Positions 57,632 to 64,000 of a DNA stretch of 64,000 bases are shown piece by piece (positions within the stretch are counted from its first letter, which is position 1; each line of letters starts with the position of its first letter). The translations under genes and the position numbers were made by a program. The notes under the pieces are model-generated. The model did no database searches. It was not told where the DNA came from and worked only from the letters and a program-made list of their open reading frames with translations. Source of the DNA: Actinomycetes bacterium (GTDB lineage Bacteria; Actinomycetota; Thermoleophilia; BMS3ABIN01); contig JAJYXB010000022.1 in the NCBI GenBank assembly GCA_021791195.1, positions 186,298-250,297 on the forward strand, given 5' to 3'.

Positions 57632-58795
57632 TTGAAGGGCCGATCGATTTTAACTGTGATTCTGTTGGTGCTGTTTGTCGGGTTGGGAGGTCTCACCTTC
57701 TGGGGTGTGCAGAAAACCAATAGTCCGAATTTCTGCGCAAGCTGTCACATCATCACCCCGTACGTCGACACATGGAAGACCTCTTACATGGGTCAGAAGG
57801 GCGTGACCTGTATCGACTGCCACTTTGAGCCGGGCGTTCTCGGCTTTGTTCGTGGCAAGATCTATTCGCTGATCAAACTGTCGGAGTATGCCACGCATAC
57901 TTATGACAAGCCGCCGGCATCCGCCGACCTGCTGACGACTTCTGCTTGCCTGCAGTGCCACGGCAACGAACGCAGCTCGAAGTATCCGAACGCGCAGGAT
58001 GTCGTGAATCCGAGCGCGCCGAGCTATCCCAAGATCGCCGTGACGGACCAGTATAATCCGTCAAACACGATCATGTTCCCGCACGACTATCATGTTAATG
58101 TCGCCCAGGTAGCATGCTCCGACTGCCATTCCGCGGTAGTGCACGGCACCAATCTGATCAAGGATCGACCGCAGGCGGCCGCTAAACCCGCGTTCTGCTC
58201 CAGCTGCCATTCGGGAGACGTTGCACCGATCCTGTTTGGCACTATCAAGCTGTCGGGCATCATCCATCCGGGCGACCCGCATATCGACACCAATGTCTGG
58301 AAGAATAACCACTGGCGGCTGGCGCACGGGCCGGGTGCGATCAACGGCGTGCGGTATGACAAAATCGAACCCAAGACCTGTCTTGCCTGCCATCAGGATC
58401 CGACCCAGGCACAGGGATGCAAGAGCTGTCACTTCCCGAGCGAGCCGACGTTTACTGCCACGAACGACACGCAGCGGGCCAGCGCGGAGCCGCTGGGCAT
58501 GTTCGGCCTGGTGATCGGCATCTTCCTCGTGACGCTTGTGCCATATCCGAAGGTGAAACGGTTCATCTTCGAGGGCTGGATCGCGGTGCTGCTGTCTGGC
58601 GCAGTGCTGGCAACCGATGTCTATGCGATCTACAAGGTCGTGGCGCAGGTGCTGGATACGACAACGGGCAGCCGCGACATCGGACCGGTGACCCTCTGGA
58701 TAGCTTATCTGCTGGCAAGCGCCAGCCTGCTGACCTTCCTGTTCCACCAAGGCGTGCTGAAGCCGAAACGTAGGAGACTTTCGGGAGATGAATGA
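57632..58795 (+). CDS. Seven-heme membrane c-type cytochrome, NapC/NirT-like
   Basis: 387 residues from TTG 57632, directly behind AGGGGAGAGA (an ATG at 57617 lies before that site). N-terminal anchor helix, then an outward domain with seven CxxCH heme sites: CASCH, CIDCH, CLQCH, CSDCH, CSSCH, CLACH and CKSCH. The first two show NapC/NrfH spacing. The C-terminus has about three more transmembrane helices (from about residue 285). The following genes encode Rieske, cytochrome b6 and subunit IV, so it is likely the cytochrome c subunit or electron exit of that complex. Confidence 0.88.
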   Translation: MKGRSILTVILLVLFVGLGGLTFWGVQKTNSPNFCASCHIITPYVDTWKTSYMGQKGVTCIDCHFEPGVLGFVRGKIYSLIKLSEYATHTYDKPPASADLLTTSACLQCHGNERSSKYPNAQDVVNPSAPSYPKIAVTDQYNPSNTIMFPHDYHVNVAQVACSDCHSAVVHGTNLIKDRPQAAAKPAFCSSCHSGDVAPILFGTIKLSGIIHPGDPHIDTNVWKNNHWRLAHGPGAINGVRYDKIEPKTCLACHQDPTQAQGCKSCHFPSEPTFTATNDTQRASAEPLGMFGLVIGIFLVTLVPYPKVKRFIFEGWIAVLLSGAVLATDVYAIYKVVAQVLDTTTGSRDIGPVTLWIAYLLASASLLTFLFHQGVLKPKRRRLSGDE

Positions 58796-59273
58796 TATGA
58801 GCAAACATGGCGCAGTTTCGACTCAAGGCGGTAGCGCCATGGAGGTAACCCGCCGCCGGTTTCTGTCCATATTCTTTGGCATCGGCTCGGCGCTCGGCCT
58901 GGGGGCCTTTGCGGCGCCGCTCATCCGGTACGTCTATCCGGTGCTGAAGGGCACCGTTTACGAGAAACAGAAGATTGCAGCGGTCGCCGACGTCACTGGC
59001 GATGGCGTGCGCTTCGACTACCAGGACATTCCGTCGATGCTGATCCAGAAGAAGGACAAGAGCTACGCCGCGTTTTCACTGGTCTGCACGCATCTGGGCT
59101 GCATCGTCAAGTGGGAGCCGCAGAACTTCGATTTCCACTGCCCCTGTCACGGTGGCAAGTTTAACGAGAACGGAAAGAACATCGCGGGGCCGCCGCCGAA
59201 GCCTTTGACCGAGTGGAATATCACGCAGGAGGCGGGGCAGATCTTCGTGAACGGCGTTAAGAGCGGCGGATAA
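58788..59273 (+). CDS. Rieske iron-sulfur protein of a bc-type complex
   Basis: 161 residues from ATG 58788, which overlaps the cytochrome stop; ATG 58797 or ATG 58839 (AAGGCGG site) are alternatives. A twin-arginine signal anchor (TRRRFLSIFFGIG) spans the membrane. The 2Fe-2S ligands are in CTHLGC and CPCHGG, with a GPPPKPL proline loop. It takes electrons from quinol at the Qo site. Confidence 0.92.
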   Translation: MNDMSKHGAVSTQGGSAMEVTRRRFLSIFFGIGSALGLGAFAAPLIRYVYPVLKGTVYEKQKIAAVADVTGDGVRFDYQDIPSMLIQKKDKSYAAFSLVCTHLGCIVKWEPQNFDFHCPCHGGKFNENGKNIAGPPPKPLTEWNITQEAGQIFVNGVKSGG

Positions 59274-59340
59274 TTACGGGCCGCAAAGGTATGCGAGCAA
59301 TTTTGAGCAACATTGAAATAACAGTGGAGGAAATTTCGAT

Positions 59341-59991
59341 ATGAGGCTGGGAGTTCTTGATTTTCTGGATGAGCGGTTGGACGTCCGGCGCATCAGCCGG
59401 GAATTTGCCGAGCACCGTGTGCCTGATCACGTCAACTGGCTGTACTGCTTTGGCGGCATCACTTTCCTGTGTTTTATGGTGCAAGCGGCGACCGGCATTC
59501 TGCTGGCTTTTTACTATCAGCCGAGCGTATCCACTGCCTATCCGAGCGTGCTGCACATCATGGATGGCCTGCCCTTTGGCGTGGTTATCCGCAGCCTGCA
59601 CGCCTGGACCGCCAACATCATGATCATCATGGTGATCGTCCATATGCTGCGCGTCTTTTTCCACGGCGCCTACCGGCCGCCGAGGGAGCTCAATTGGGTT
59701 ACAGGCGTGCTGCTTTTCTTCATGACCGTGACCTTCGGTTTCTCCGGCTACCTGCTGCCGATGAACCAGCTTTCCTACTGGGCCACAAAGGTTGGCAGCG
59801 AGATCGCCGGCGCCATGCCTTTTGTTGGCCAGTACATTCAGGCGTTTCTGCTTGCCGGTAACAAGATCGGCGACGATACCCTTACCAGATTCTACGGAAT
59901 CCATGTGATCATTCTGCCGATAGTGCTGTCGATGTTCCTGGCGGCGCACTTCTATATGATCCGCAAGCAGGGAATTGCCGACCCGCTTTAA
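59341..59991 (+). CDS. Cytochrome b6-type subunit
   Basis: 216 residues, four transmembrane helices. Heme ligands: the first His pair spaced 13 residues (HAWTANIMIIMVIVH) and the second pair spaced 14 (HVIILPIVLSMFLAAH), the b6 spacing. Cys36 in NWLYCFGGITF matches the cysteine that binds the extra heme ci in b6f and Firmicutes complexes. The C-terminal part of classical cytochrome b is a separate gene downstream. Confidence 0.93.
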   Translation: MRLGVLDFLDERLDVRRISREFAEHRVPDHVNWLYCFGGITFLCFMVQAATGILLAFYYQPSVSTAYPSVLHIMDGLPFGVVIRSLHAWTANIMIIMVIVHMLRVFFHGAYRPPRELNWVTGVLLFFMTVTFGFSGYLLPMNQLSYWATKVGSEIAGAMPFVGQYIQAFLLAGNKIGDDTLTRFYGIHVIILPIVLSMFLAAHFYMIRKQGIADPL

Positions 59992-60025
59992 GTCACAGCT
60001 AATCGAGGAAGCTTAAGGGAGCCAA

Positions 60026-60442
60026 ATGAGTCCAGAGATGAACCATTCGCATGACGATCACGGAGAGGGCGGAGTCCCGTTTCTCCCCGATCATTTCGTC
60101 AAGGAATTAGCGGTAATAACCCTGATCCTGGGCATCCTTTTCTTTCTGGCGACGCTGATGCCGGCGCCAATGGGCCTGCCGGCCAATCCGCTAAAAACGC
60201 CGCTGGGCATCAAGCCGGAATGGTACTTCCTGAGCGTCTACCAGATTCTGAAATACGTGCCCAAGACGGTCGGCATCGCCTGGTCGTTCCTGATCTTTCC
60301 GCCGGTCCTGATGATCTTCCCGTTCTTCTACCGGTTTTATGCCCGGTACAAGTACGGCCGGCTGATCATACACACGCTGGGTGCGCTGGGAGTTTTCCTG
60401 GCGGTCTTCCTGGCGGCGCTGGCCTACCTCGGCTTCGAATAA
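60026..60442 (+). CDS. Subunit IV-like part of the split cytochrome b
   Basis: 138 residues with three transmembrane helices. Contains FLPDHFVKELAV and the Qo motif PEWY (IKPEWYFLSVYQ). A histidine/aspartate-rich N-terminus (NHSHDDHGEGG) is unusual. Together with the b6 subunit it forms the b6/IV split form of cytochrome b. Last gene of the operon. Confidence 0.92.
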   Translation: MSPEMNHSHDDHGEGGVPFLPDHFVKELAVITLILGILFFLATLMPAPMGLPANPLKTPLGIKPEWYFLSVYQILKYVPKTVGIAWSFLIFPPVLMIFPFFYRFYARYKYGRLIIHTLGALGVFLAVFLAALAYLGFE

Positions 60443-60589
60443 GTCGTGGGCCGGGTGATCCGGTCTAAGGGTGGCCGCGCGGGTGGCTGGCGGGAAATGT
60501 GAAATAGTGAAAACCGCTCAGGCTGGAAGCGCAGGTATCCGGCAGTGCGGCAGCATAGAAGGGGCGGCAGGGGGCAAAAGGGTGTGGCA

Positions 60590-60618
60590 ACCCGGGAGCA
60601 AGGATGTATCTCCCGGGT
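60590..60618. terminator. Hairpin between convergent transcripts
   Basis: Perfect 9-bp stem ACCCGGGAG/CTCCCGGGT with an 11-nt loop, 148 nt after subunit IV and 22 nt beyond the stop of the convergent 50-residue gene. No T-run. The rest of 60443-60589 shows nothing else. Confidence 0.5.
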
Positions 60619-60639
60619 GGAAGTTATCTGGAGCGGGTT

Positions 60640-60792
60640 CTAGTCGCGATTGGCGGGGCGGATCTCGCAGCGGTTGCGCCTGAGCTCACGCCGCCAGGTA
60701 ACGATCAGCTCACCGATGGTGAAAGCGGTAACACCGAGGCCGAAAACGATTACGGTAAAGGCTTCGATGAGCGCCATTGGATCGTTGGTCAT
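60640..60792 (-). CDS. 50-residue single-helix membrane microprotein
   Basis: ATG at 60792 with AAGGAG 8 nt upstream, stop at 60640. Starts MTNDPMALIEAFTVIVFGLG, one transmembrane helix with VTAFTIGELIVTW, then a basic tail RRELRRNRCEIRPANRD. A good promoter (TTGCCA-17-TATCAT) lies upstream. It is convergent with the cytochrome operon and divergent from the glycosyltransferase. Function unknown; the size and topology resemble accessory subunits of respiratory complexes. Confidence 0.65.
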   Translation of the reverse strand: MTNDPMALIEAFTVIVFGLGVTAFTIGELIVTWRRELRRNRCEIRPANRD

Positions 60793-60836
60793 GATCGAAT
60801 CTCCTTGTCTTCCCTGATTTACCAGCTTGCCAGAGT

Positions 60837-60865
60837 ATGATAATTATGTTTTGAGCTTTTGGCAA
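60837..60865 (-). promoter_or_regulatory. Promoter of the 50-residue gene
   Basis: On the - strand TTGCCA, 17 nt and TATCAT. The intergenic stretch to 60955 also has a TTGACA on the + strand (60883-60888) without a convincing -10 for the glycosyltransferase. Confidence 0.6.
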
Positions 60866-60954
60866 GCGCAAGTTTCACCCTGTTGACACTTCTGTGAGAC
60901 TCAGGTCCCGGTCGCCGGGAAGATGGCCTTCCGGCGCGGACATGGAGGTCGAAC

Positions 60955-62589
60955 ATGGATGCGGTCTTGTCGGGGTCGAACCCGGGGGGGCAAAAGAGGG
61001 CTGGCAACCATGCCATCCTGTGGCTGGCGGGTATTTTCGTGCTGGCCGCGGCGATGCGCACCATCGGCGTGCTGTCGCGGCAGATGATCCAGTTCGACGA
61101 GACTTCCTACGCCCGTATGGCCGAGAACCTGCTGGCAGGCAACGCGCCCTGGGACATCACCCACACCTCGACCACCCACTTCTCCATCCTCTATCCTGTC
61201 GTCACCGCCTCTTTCGCTGTGGTGCTGCGCAGCTGTGTGGCAGCTGGTTACGCGGTCTCGGTGCTGTTCAGCGCGCTGCTGGTGCTGCCCGCCTTTATGT
61301 TCGGCAAGGTGATGTGGAATTACCGCGTCGGTCTCGCCGCAGCTGCCCTGATCGCCGTGCTGCCCATCCTGGTCGACAATGGCAGCATCATCGACGGCCA
61401 GAACCTGTTCGCCTTCTGGGTGCTTTGCGCCATGTTCTTCGGCTACCGGATGCAGTTCACCAAGCGCTGCATGTGCGGCATGCTCTCCGGCACCTGCCTC
61501 GGAATCGCCTACCTGGATGATCCCTCGGCGCTCTACTATCTCGTGGTGCTTTTCGGCCTGCTGGTGATCATCGGCCTGCGGCAGGAGGTGGCCAGTTACG
61601 CCAACCGGGCCGCCTGGCACTTCGCGCTGATGTTCCTGCTGTTCGCCGTCCCCAACATCATTTTCATTACGGTGGAAACCGGCGGCATCAACCTGCAGGA
61701 CCGGCCGGTCGATGAGCTGTACGCGGCGGTGCACAACCTCAAGCCCGACAGCCTCAACCGCGAGCAGCAGCTCATGGGGCTGAATGCGTCCGGCAACCTG
61801 GTGCTGCCCCAGTTGCAGAATGGTGACGGCCTGGTGCAGACATTCGTCAAGGACCCCGTGGGGCTGGTGACCGCCTCGGTCCGGCGCGACTACGGTTATT
61901 ACGTGCGCAACGTCGCCACGCTCTTCCCGGCGTGGTTGCTGATGCTGATCGGCCTGGGCGTGTTCAAGACGGTGTGGAGCAAGCGCGAGGCGCTTAAATA
62001 CGGCTTCTTCGCCCTGATGCTGGTGCCGATATTGACGCTGCCGCTCCGATGGGTGGACGTGCGCTTCATGCTGCCTTTCATGGCCATCTTCATGCTCTGG
62101 GCAGCGCGCGGCTGGATGAACCTGGAGAGCTGGAGTGTCGGCACCGTGGGCGAGCTGCTGGGCTGGCACGGCGAGCATCCGCGCGCCACATTCGGCATCC
62201 AGGCGGCGCTGGCAGCCCTGGTGATCGTGCCGGTGGCGGCGCTGGCGATCTGGACGGTGACTTCGGCCAGCTATCCGGTGCAGTACCGGCGGGCGGGAGA
62301 GTGGCTGAAACAGAACGGGGGAGACGGAAGCCGCATCATGAGCCGGGAAACCTCGACCGCCTATTATGCCGGCGGCACCGAAGTCATCCTGCCTTATGCC
62401 CCGGCGCAGGAAGTTGTAGACTATGGGCGGCGCCAGGGGGCGAAGTACCTGGTGATCTCGCGCCAGGTGGTCGACCAGCTGCGGCCGCAGCTGGCGGATC
62501 TGCTCCGCTCCGGCAGCGCGTACGGGTTGACGATGGTCTACCGGTCGGGTGCCGGCACCGCGGACGATACGATAATATACAAGCTATAG
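60955..62589 (+). CDS. Integral membrane glycosyltransferase, PMT/ArnT (GT39/83)-like
   Basis: 544 residues from ATG 60955 (GGAGG 6 nt upstream). About ten to twelve transmembrane helices. The first outer loop has FDETSYARMAENLL, with the acidic DE pair expected for catalysis in GT-C enzymes that use polyprenyl-phosphate sugars. A C-terminal soluble portion follows (about 440-544, with SRETSTAYYAGG). Likely transfers a sugar to a protein or lipid outside the membrane. Substrate unknown. Confidence 0.82.
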   Translation: MDAVLSGSNPGGQKRAGNHAILWLAGIFVLAAAMRTIGVLSRQMIQFDETSYARMAENLLAGNAPWDITHTSTTHFSILYPVVTASFAVVLRSCVAAGYAVSVLFSALLVLPAFMFGKVMWNYRVGLAAAALIAVLPILVDNGSIIDGQNLFAFWVLCAMFFGYRMQFTKRCMCGMLSGTCLGIAYLDDPSALYYLVVLFGLLVIIGLRQEVASYANRAAWHFALMFLLFAVPNIIFITVETGGINLQDRPVDELYAAVHNLKPDSLNREQQLMGLNASGNLVLPQLQNGDGLVQTFVKDPVGLVTASVRRDYGYYVRNVATLFPAWLLMLIGLGVFKTVWSKREALKYGFFALMLVPILTLPLRWVDVRFMLPFMAIFMLWAARGWMNLESWSVGTVGELLGWHGEHPRATFGIQAALAALVIVPVAALAIWTVTSASYPVQYRRAGEWLKQNGGDGSRIMSRETSTAYYAGGTEVILPYAPAQEVVDYGRRQGAKYLVISRQVVDQLRPQLADLLRSGSAYGLTMVYRSGAGTADDTIIYKL

Positions 62590-62685
62590 CCTCCGGACCC
62601 GGGCAGCTCCTGACAGGCGCACCCATTGATGACAGGATGAAAGCGGGGCGCAGATAATTAAACGAATCAGCCGGATAGATTACTC

Positions 62686-63516
62686 ATGAGCAGCAGCTTC
62701 GTTGACAGATTAAGTAACTGGGCCACCACCAGCGGGATTCGCATTGTTGCCATCATCCTCGGGGCGGTGGTTTTCTATTATGTGTTCCGCACCGTCTTCC
62801 GGCGCCTGATCAAGGTCGCAGCCCGCAAGGTCGGCGACAGCGATCTGGTGTCGCGCGAACAGGAGATGCGGGCGCGCACGCTGGGCGGCATCGTCCGCGG
62901 CCTGATCATCGTCATTCTCGTCATCATCGTCTTCCTGATGGTGCTGCGCGAGCTCGGCTATGACATCGGGCCGCTGCTGGCCGGCGCCGGCATTGCCGGC
63001 ATCGCCGTTGGCCTGGGGGCCCAGACGCTGGTCAGGGATCTCATCGGCGGCTTCTTTGTGCTGCTGGAAGGCCAGTTCTACATCGATGACATCATCGAAG
63101 TCGGCGATGTCAGAGGGCGCGTGGAGGCGATCAGGCTGAGGACCACGCTGATCCGCGATAGTGAGGGAATACTGCACATCGTCCCCAACGGCGAGATGCG
63201 CGTGGTGTCGAACCTCACCAAAGGATGGTCGCGCGTGGTGCTCGATATTACAATCGACATCAGCGAGGATATCGACCGGGCGATCGACGTCATCCGGGAA
63301 GCGGCCCGCGGCGCCGCCATGGACGATTCTCCGGTTGCTGTTTACATCAAGGAGGGACCGGACGTGCTGGGAGTGGAATCGATCGTGGGCAAGCAGGTGA
63401 CGCTCCGGGTGGCGGCCCGCACAGAGCCATTCAAGGACCTGGACGTCGCGCGCGAGATCCGCAAGCGGGTCGCCATGGCGATGGCAAAGAGCGAGCTCAA
63501 AGTGGGGGACGCGTAG
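62686..63516 (+). CDS. MscS-family mechanosensitive channel
   Basis: 276 residues. Two or three N-terminal helices, the pore-lining TM3 (AGIAGIAVGLGAQTLVRDLIGGFF), then the beta domain with DIIEVGDVRGRVEAIRLRTT and PNGEM, and an alpha/beta C-terminal domain. Releases osmolytes on hypo-osmotic shock. No ribosome-binding site is visible. Confidence 0.9.
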   Translation: MSSSFVDRLSNWATTSGIRIVAIILGAVVFYYVFRTVFRRLIKVAARKVGDSDLVSREQEMRARTLGGIVRGLIIVILVIIVFLMVLRELGYDIGPLLAGAGIAGIAVGLGAQTLVRDLIGGFFVLLEGQFYIDDIIEVGDVRGRVEAIRLRTTLIRDSEGILHIVPNGEMRVVSNLTKGWSRVVLDITIDISEDIDRAIDVIREAARGAAMDDSPVAVYIKEGPDVLGVESIVGKQVTLRVAARTEPFKDLDVAREIRKRVAMAMAKSELKVGDA

Positions 63517-63578
63517 CATTGGCGGCGCGCGGCCTCCGGCCGCTCCGTCCGGCTCGCGATGGGAGCGAAGCGCCTGGC

Positions 63579-63607
63579 TTGCGCCGTGCCATGTGCACTT
63601 CTATAAT
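63579..63607 (+). promoter_or_regulatory. Promoter of tRNA-Ala
   Basis: TTGCGC, 17 nt and TATAAT, 72 nt before the tRNA. The start lies downstream of mscS, so the tRNA is transcribed independently. Confidence 0.7.
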
Positions 63608-63679
63608 CTTCAACGTGGACTTAAGATGTTGGAGGCTTTCCAACCCGGCCTCCAGCATCCTTCTTTCTTGCCTCATCGC

Positions 63680-63755
63680 GGGGGATTAGCTCAGCTGGGA
63701 GAGCGTTTGGCTGGCAGCCAAAAGGTCAGGGGTTCGAATCCCCTATCCTCCACCA
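63680..63755 (+). tRNA. tRNA-Ala (anticodon GGC)
   Basis: 76-nt tRNA with encoded CCA. Acceptor GGGGGAT pairs with ATCCTCC (one G-U). The anticodon stem TTTGG/CCAAA encloses loop CTGGCAG, giving anticodon GGC. T arm AGGGG-TTCGAAT-CCCCT. Base composition drops sharply after it. Confidence 0.97.
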
Positions 63756-63773
63756 ACTTTTGACCCCTCTTTT

Positions 63774-63797
63774 TTGGCTTTGCTAAGCCATTTTTTC
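63774..63797 (+). terminator. Terminator of tRNA-Ala
   Basis: GGCTT/AAGCC stem with a TGCT loop followed by ATTTTTT. Confidence 0.7.
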
Positions 63798-63919
63798 TTC
63801 GATATATTGATGACACGATGGGGAATCGAACTATTTCTGATTAGATATACTGTACTGGAATCCACTTTTCTCGGGTCAAGTCCAAAATCTTCTGTAAATT
63901 CCTCTCATCTCCAAGAATC

Positions 63920-64000
63920 TCAGTTTACGGCGATCAGTTCACGGGCATGAATGACACTCTCCGCCTCAGCATCATCTAGCTCCTCCATGTTCAGGTAGCG
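63920..64000 (-). CDS. C-terminal end of a gene entering from the right
   Basis: The - strand frame open at the right edge reads RYLNMEELDDAEAESVIHAR and continues to a TGA at 63920, 26 residues in all. The acidic helix-like composition looks coding, but no family was recognised. It lies in the AT-richer tail beyond tRNA-Ala. The stretch 63798-63919 contains nothing else recognised. Confidence 0.35.
   Translation of the reverse strand, partial: RYLNMEELDDAEAESVIHARELIAVN

Noticed and set aside
63816..63830. Duplicated tRNA-Ala 3' end as an attachment site
   Set aside because: GGGGAATCGAAC resembles the reverse complement of the T-loop at 11 of 12 bases. It is in inverted orientation, and integration would give a direct repeat.

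Overview
The window is a GC-rich (roughly 60-65% by eye), gene-dense bacterial chromosome segment, almost entirely on the + strand. It carries a long run of conserved housekeeping genes flanked by two accessory zones. Gene content and order (tig-clpP-clpX-lon-valS-folC, ndk-maf-mreBCD-mrdA-rodA, radical SAM/DUF2344-rng-rplU-rpmA-obgE, plsX-acpP-rnc-smc-ftsY-ffh-rpsP-khpA-rimM-trmD-rplS-lepB-rnhB-yraN-comM-dprA-xerC-whiG), frequent TTG/GTG starts and a WhiG/FliA-type sigma factor suggest a deep-branching, rod-shaped, Gram-positive lineage, most likely an anaerobic or facultative member of Actinomycetota. This placement is inference; no 16S rRNA is present.

Region 1 (1-7.3 kb) is accessory and surface-related. 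It holds the 3' part of a very large beta-helix/Ig-like secreted protein, a 42-residue peptide that looks like a RiPP precursor, and a 940-residue beta-propeller/Ig-like secreted protein. The two big proteins share a C-terminal domain of about 110 residues. A small secreted protein lies convergent to them. Region 2 (7.4-19.4 kb) starts with tRNA-Leu(TAG) and a perfect long palindrome, then protein quality control (trigger factor, ClpP, ClpX, Lon), ValRS, FolC, a zinc-ribbon membrane protein, Ndk and Maf. A second copy of the palindrome sits between ndk and maf. Region 3 (19.4-26.2 kb) is the rod-shape/elongasome operon mreB-mreC-mreD-mrdA-rodA with a trailing DUF697 gene. mreB appears to start at an ATT codon.

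Region 4 (26.2-39.2 kb) holds the radical SAM pair, RNase G, ribosomal proteins L21 and L27, a DUF5684-like membrane protein behind tandem 21-bp repeats, ObgE, PyrF (apparent ATA start), a LysM protein, a D,D-carboxypeptidase, a PfkB sugar kinase and a glycosyltransferase. Region 5 (39.2-56.9 kb) is the lipid/ACP/RNase III/SMC/SRP/ribosome maturation block, then secretion (LepB), RNase HII, DNA uptake genes (ComM, DprA), a Xer-type recombinase and the alternative sigma factor. A strong promoter with a structured leader of about 285 nt precedes ffh.

Region 6 (57-60.8 kb) encodes a menaquinol-oxidising bc-type complex of the split b6/subunit-IV kind: a seven-heme NapC-like cytochrome, a Rieske protein, cytochrome b6 with the heme-ci cysteine, and subunit IV. 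Two unlisted single-TM microproteins on the - strand bracket it. Region 7 (60.9-64 kb) has a PMT/ArnT-like membrane glycosyltransferase, an MscS channel, tRNA-Ala(GGC) with its own promoter and terminator, and then an abruptly AT-richer tail carrying the 3' end of a - strand gene. Many long - strand reading frames opposite valS, rng, lon and smc are codon-bias shadows and are not annotated.
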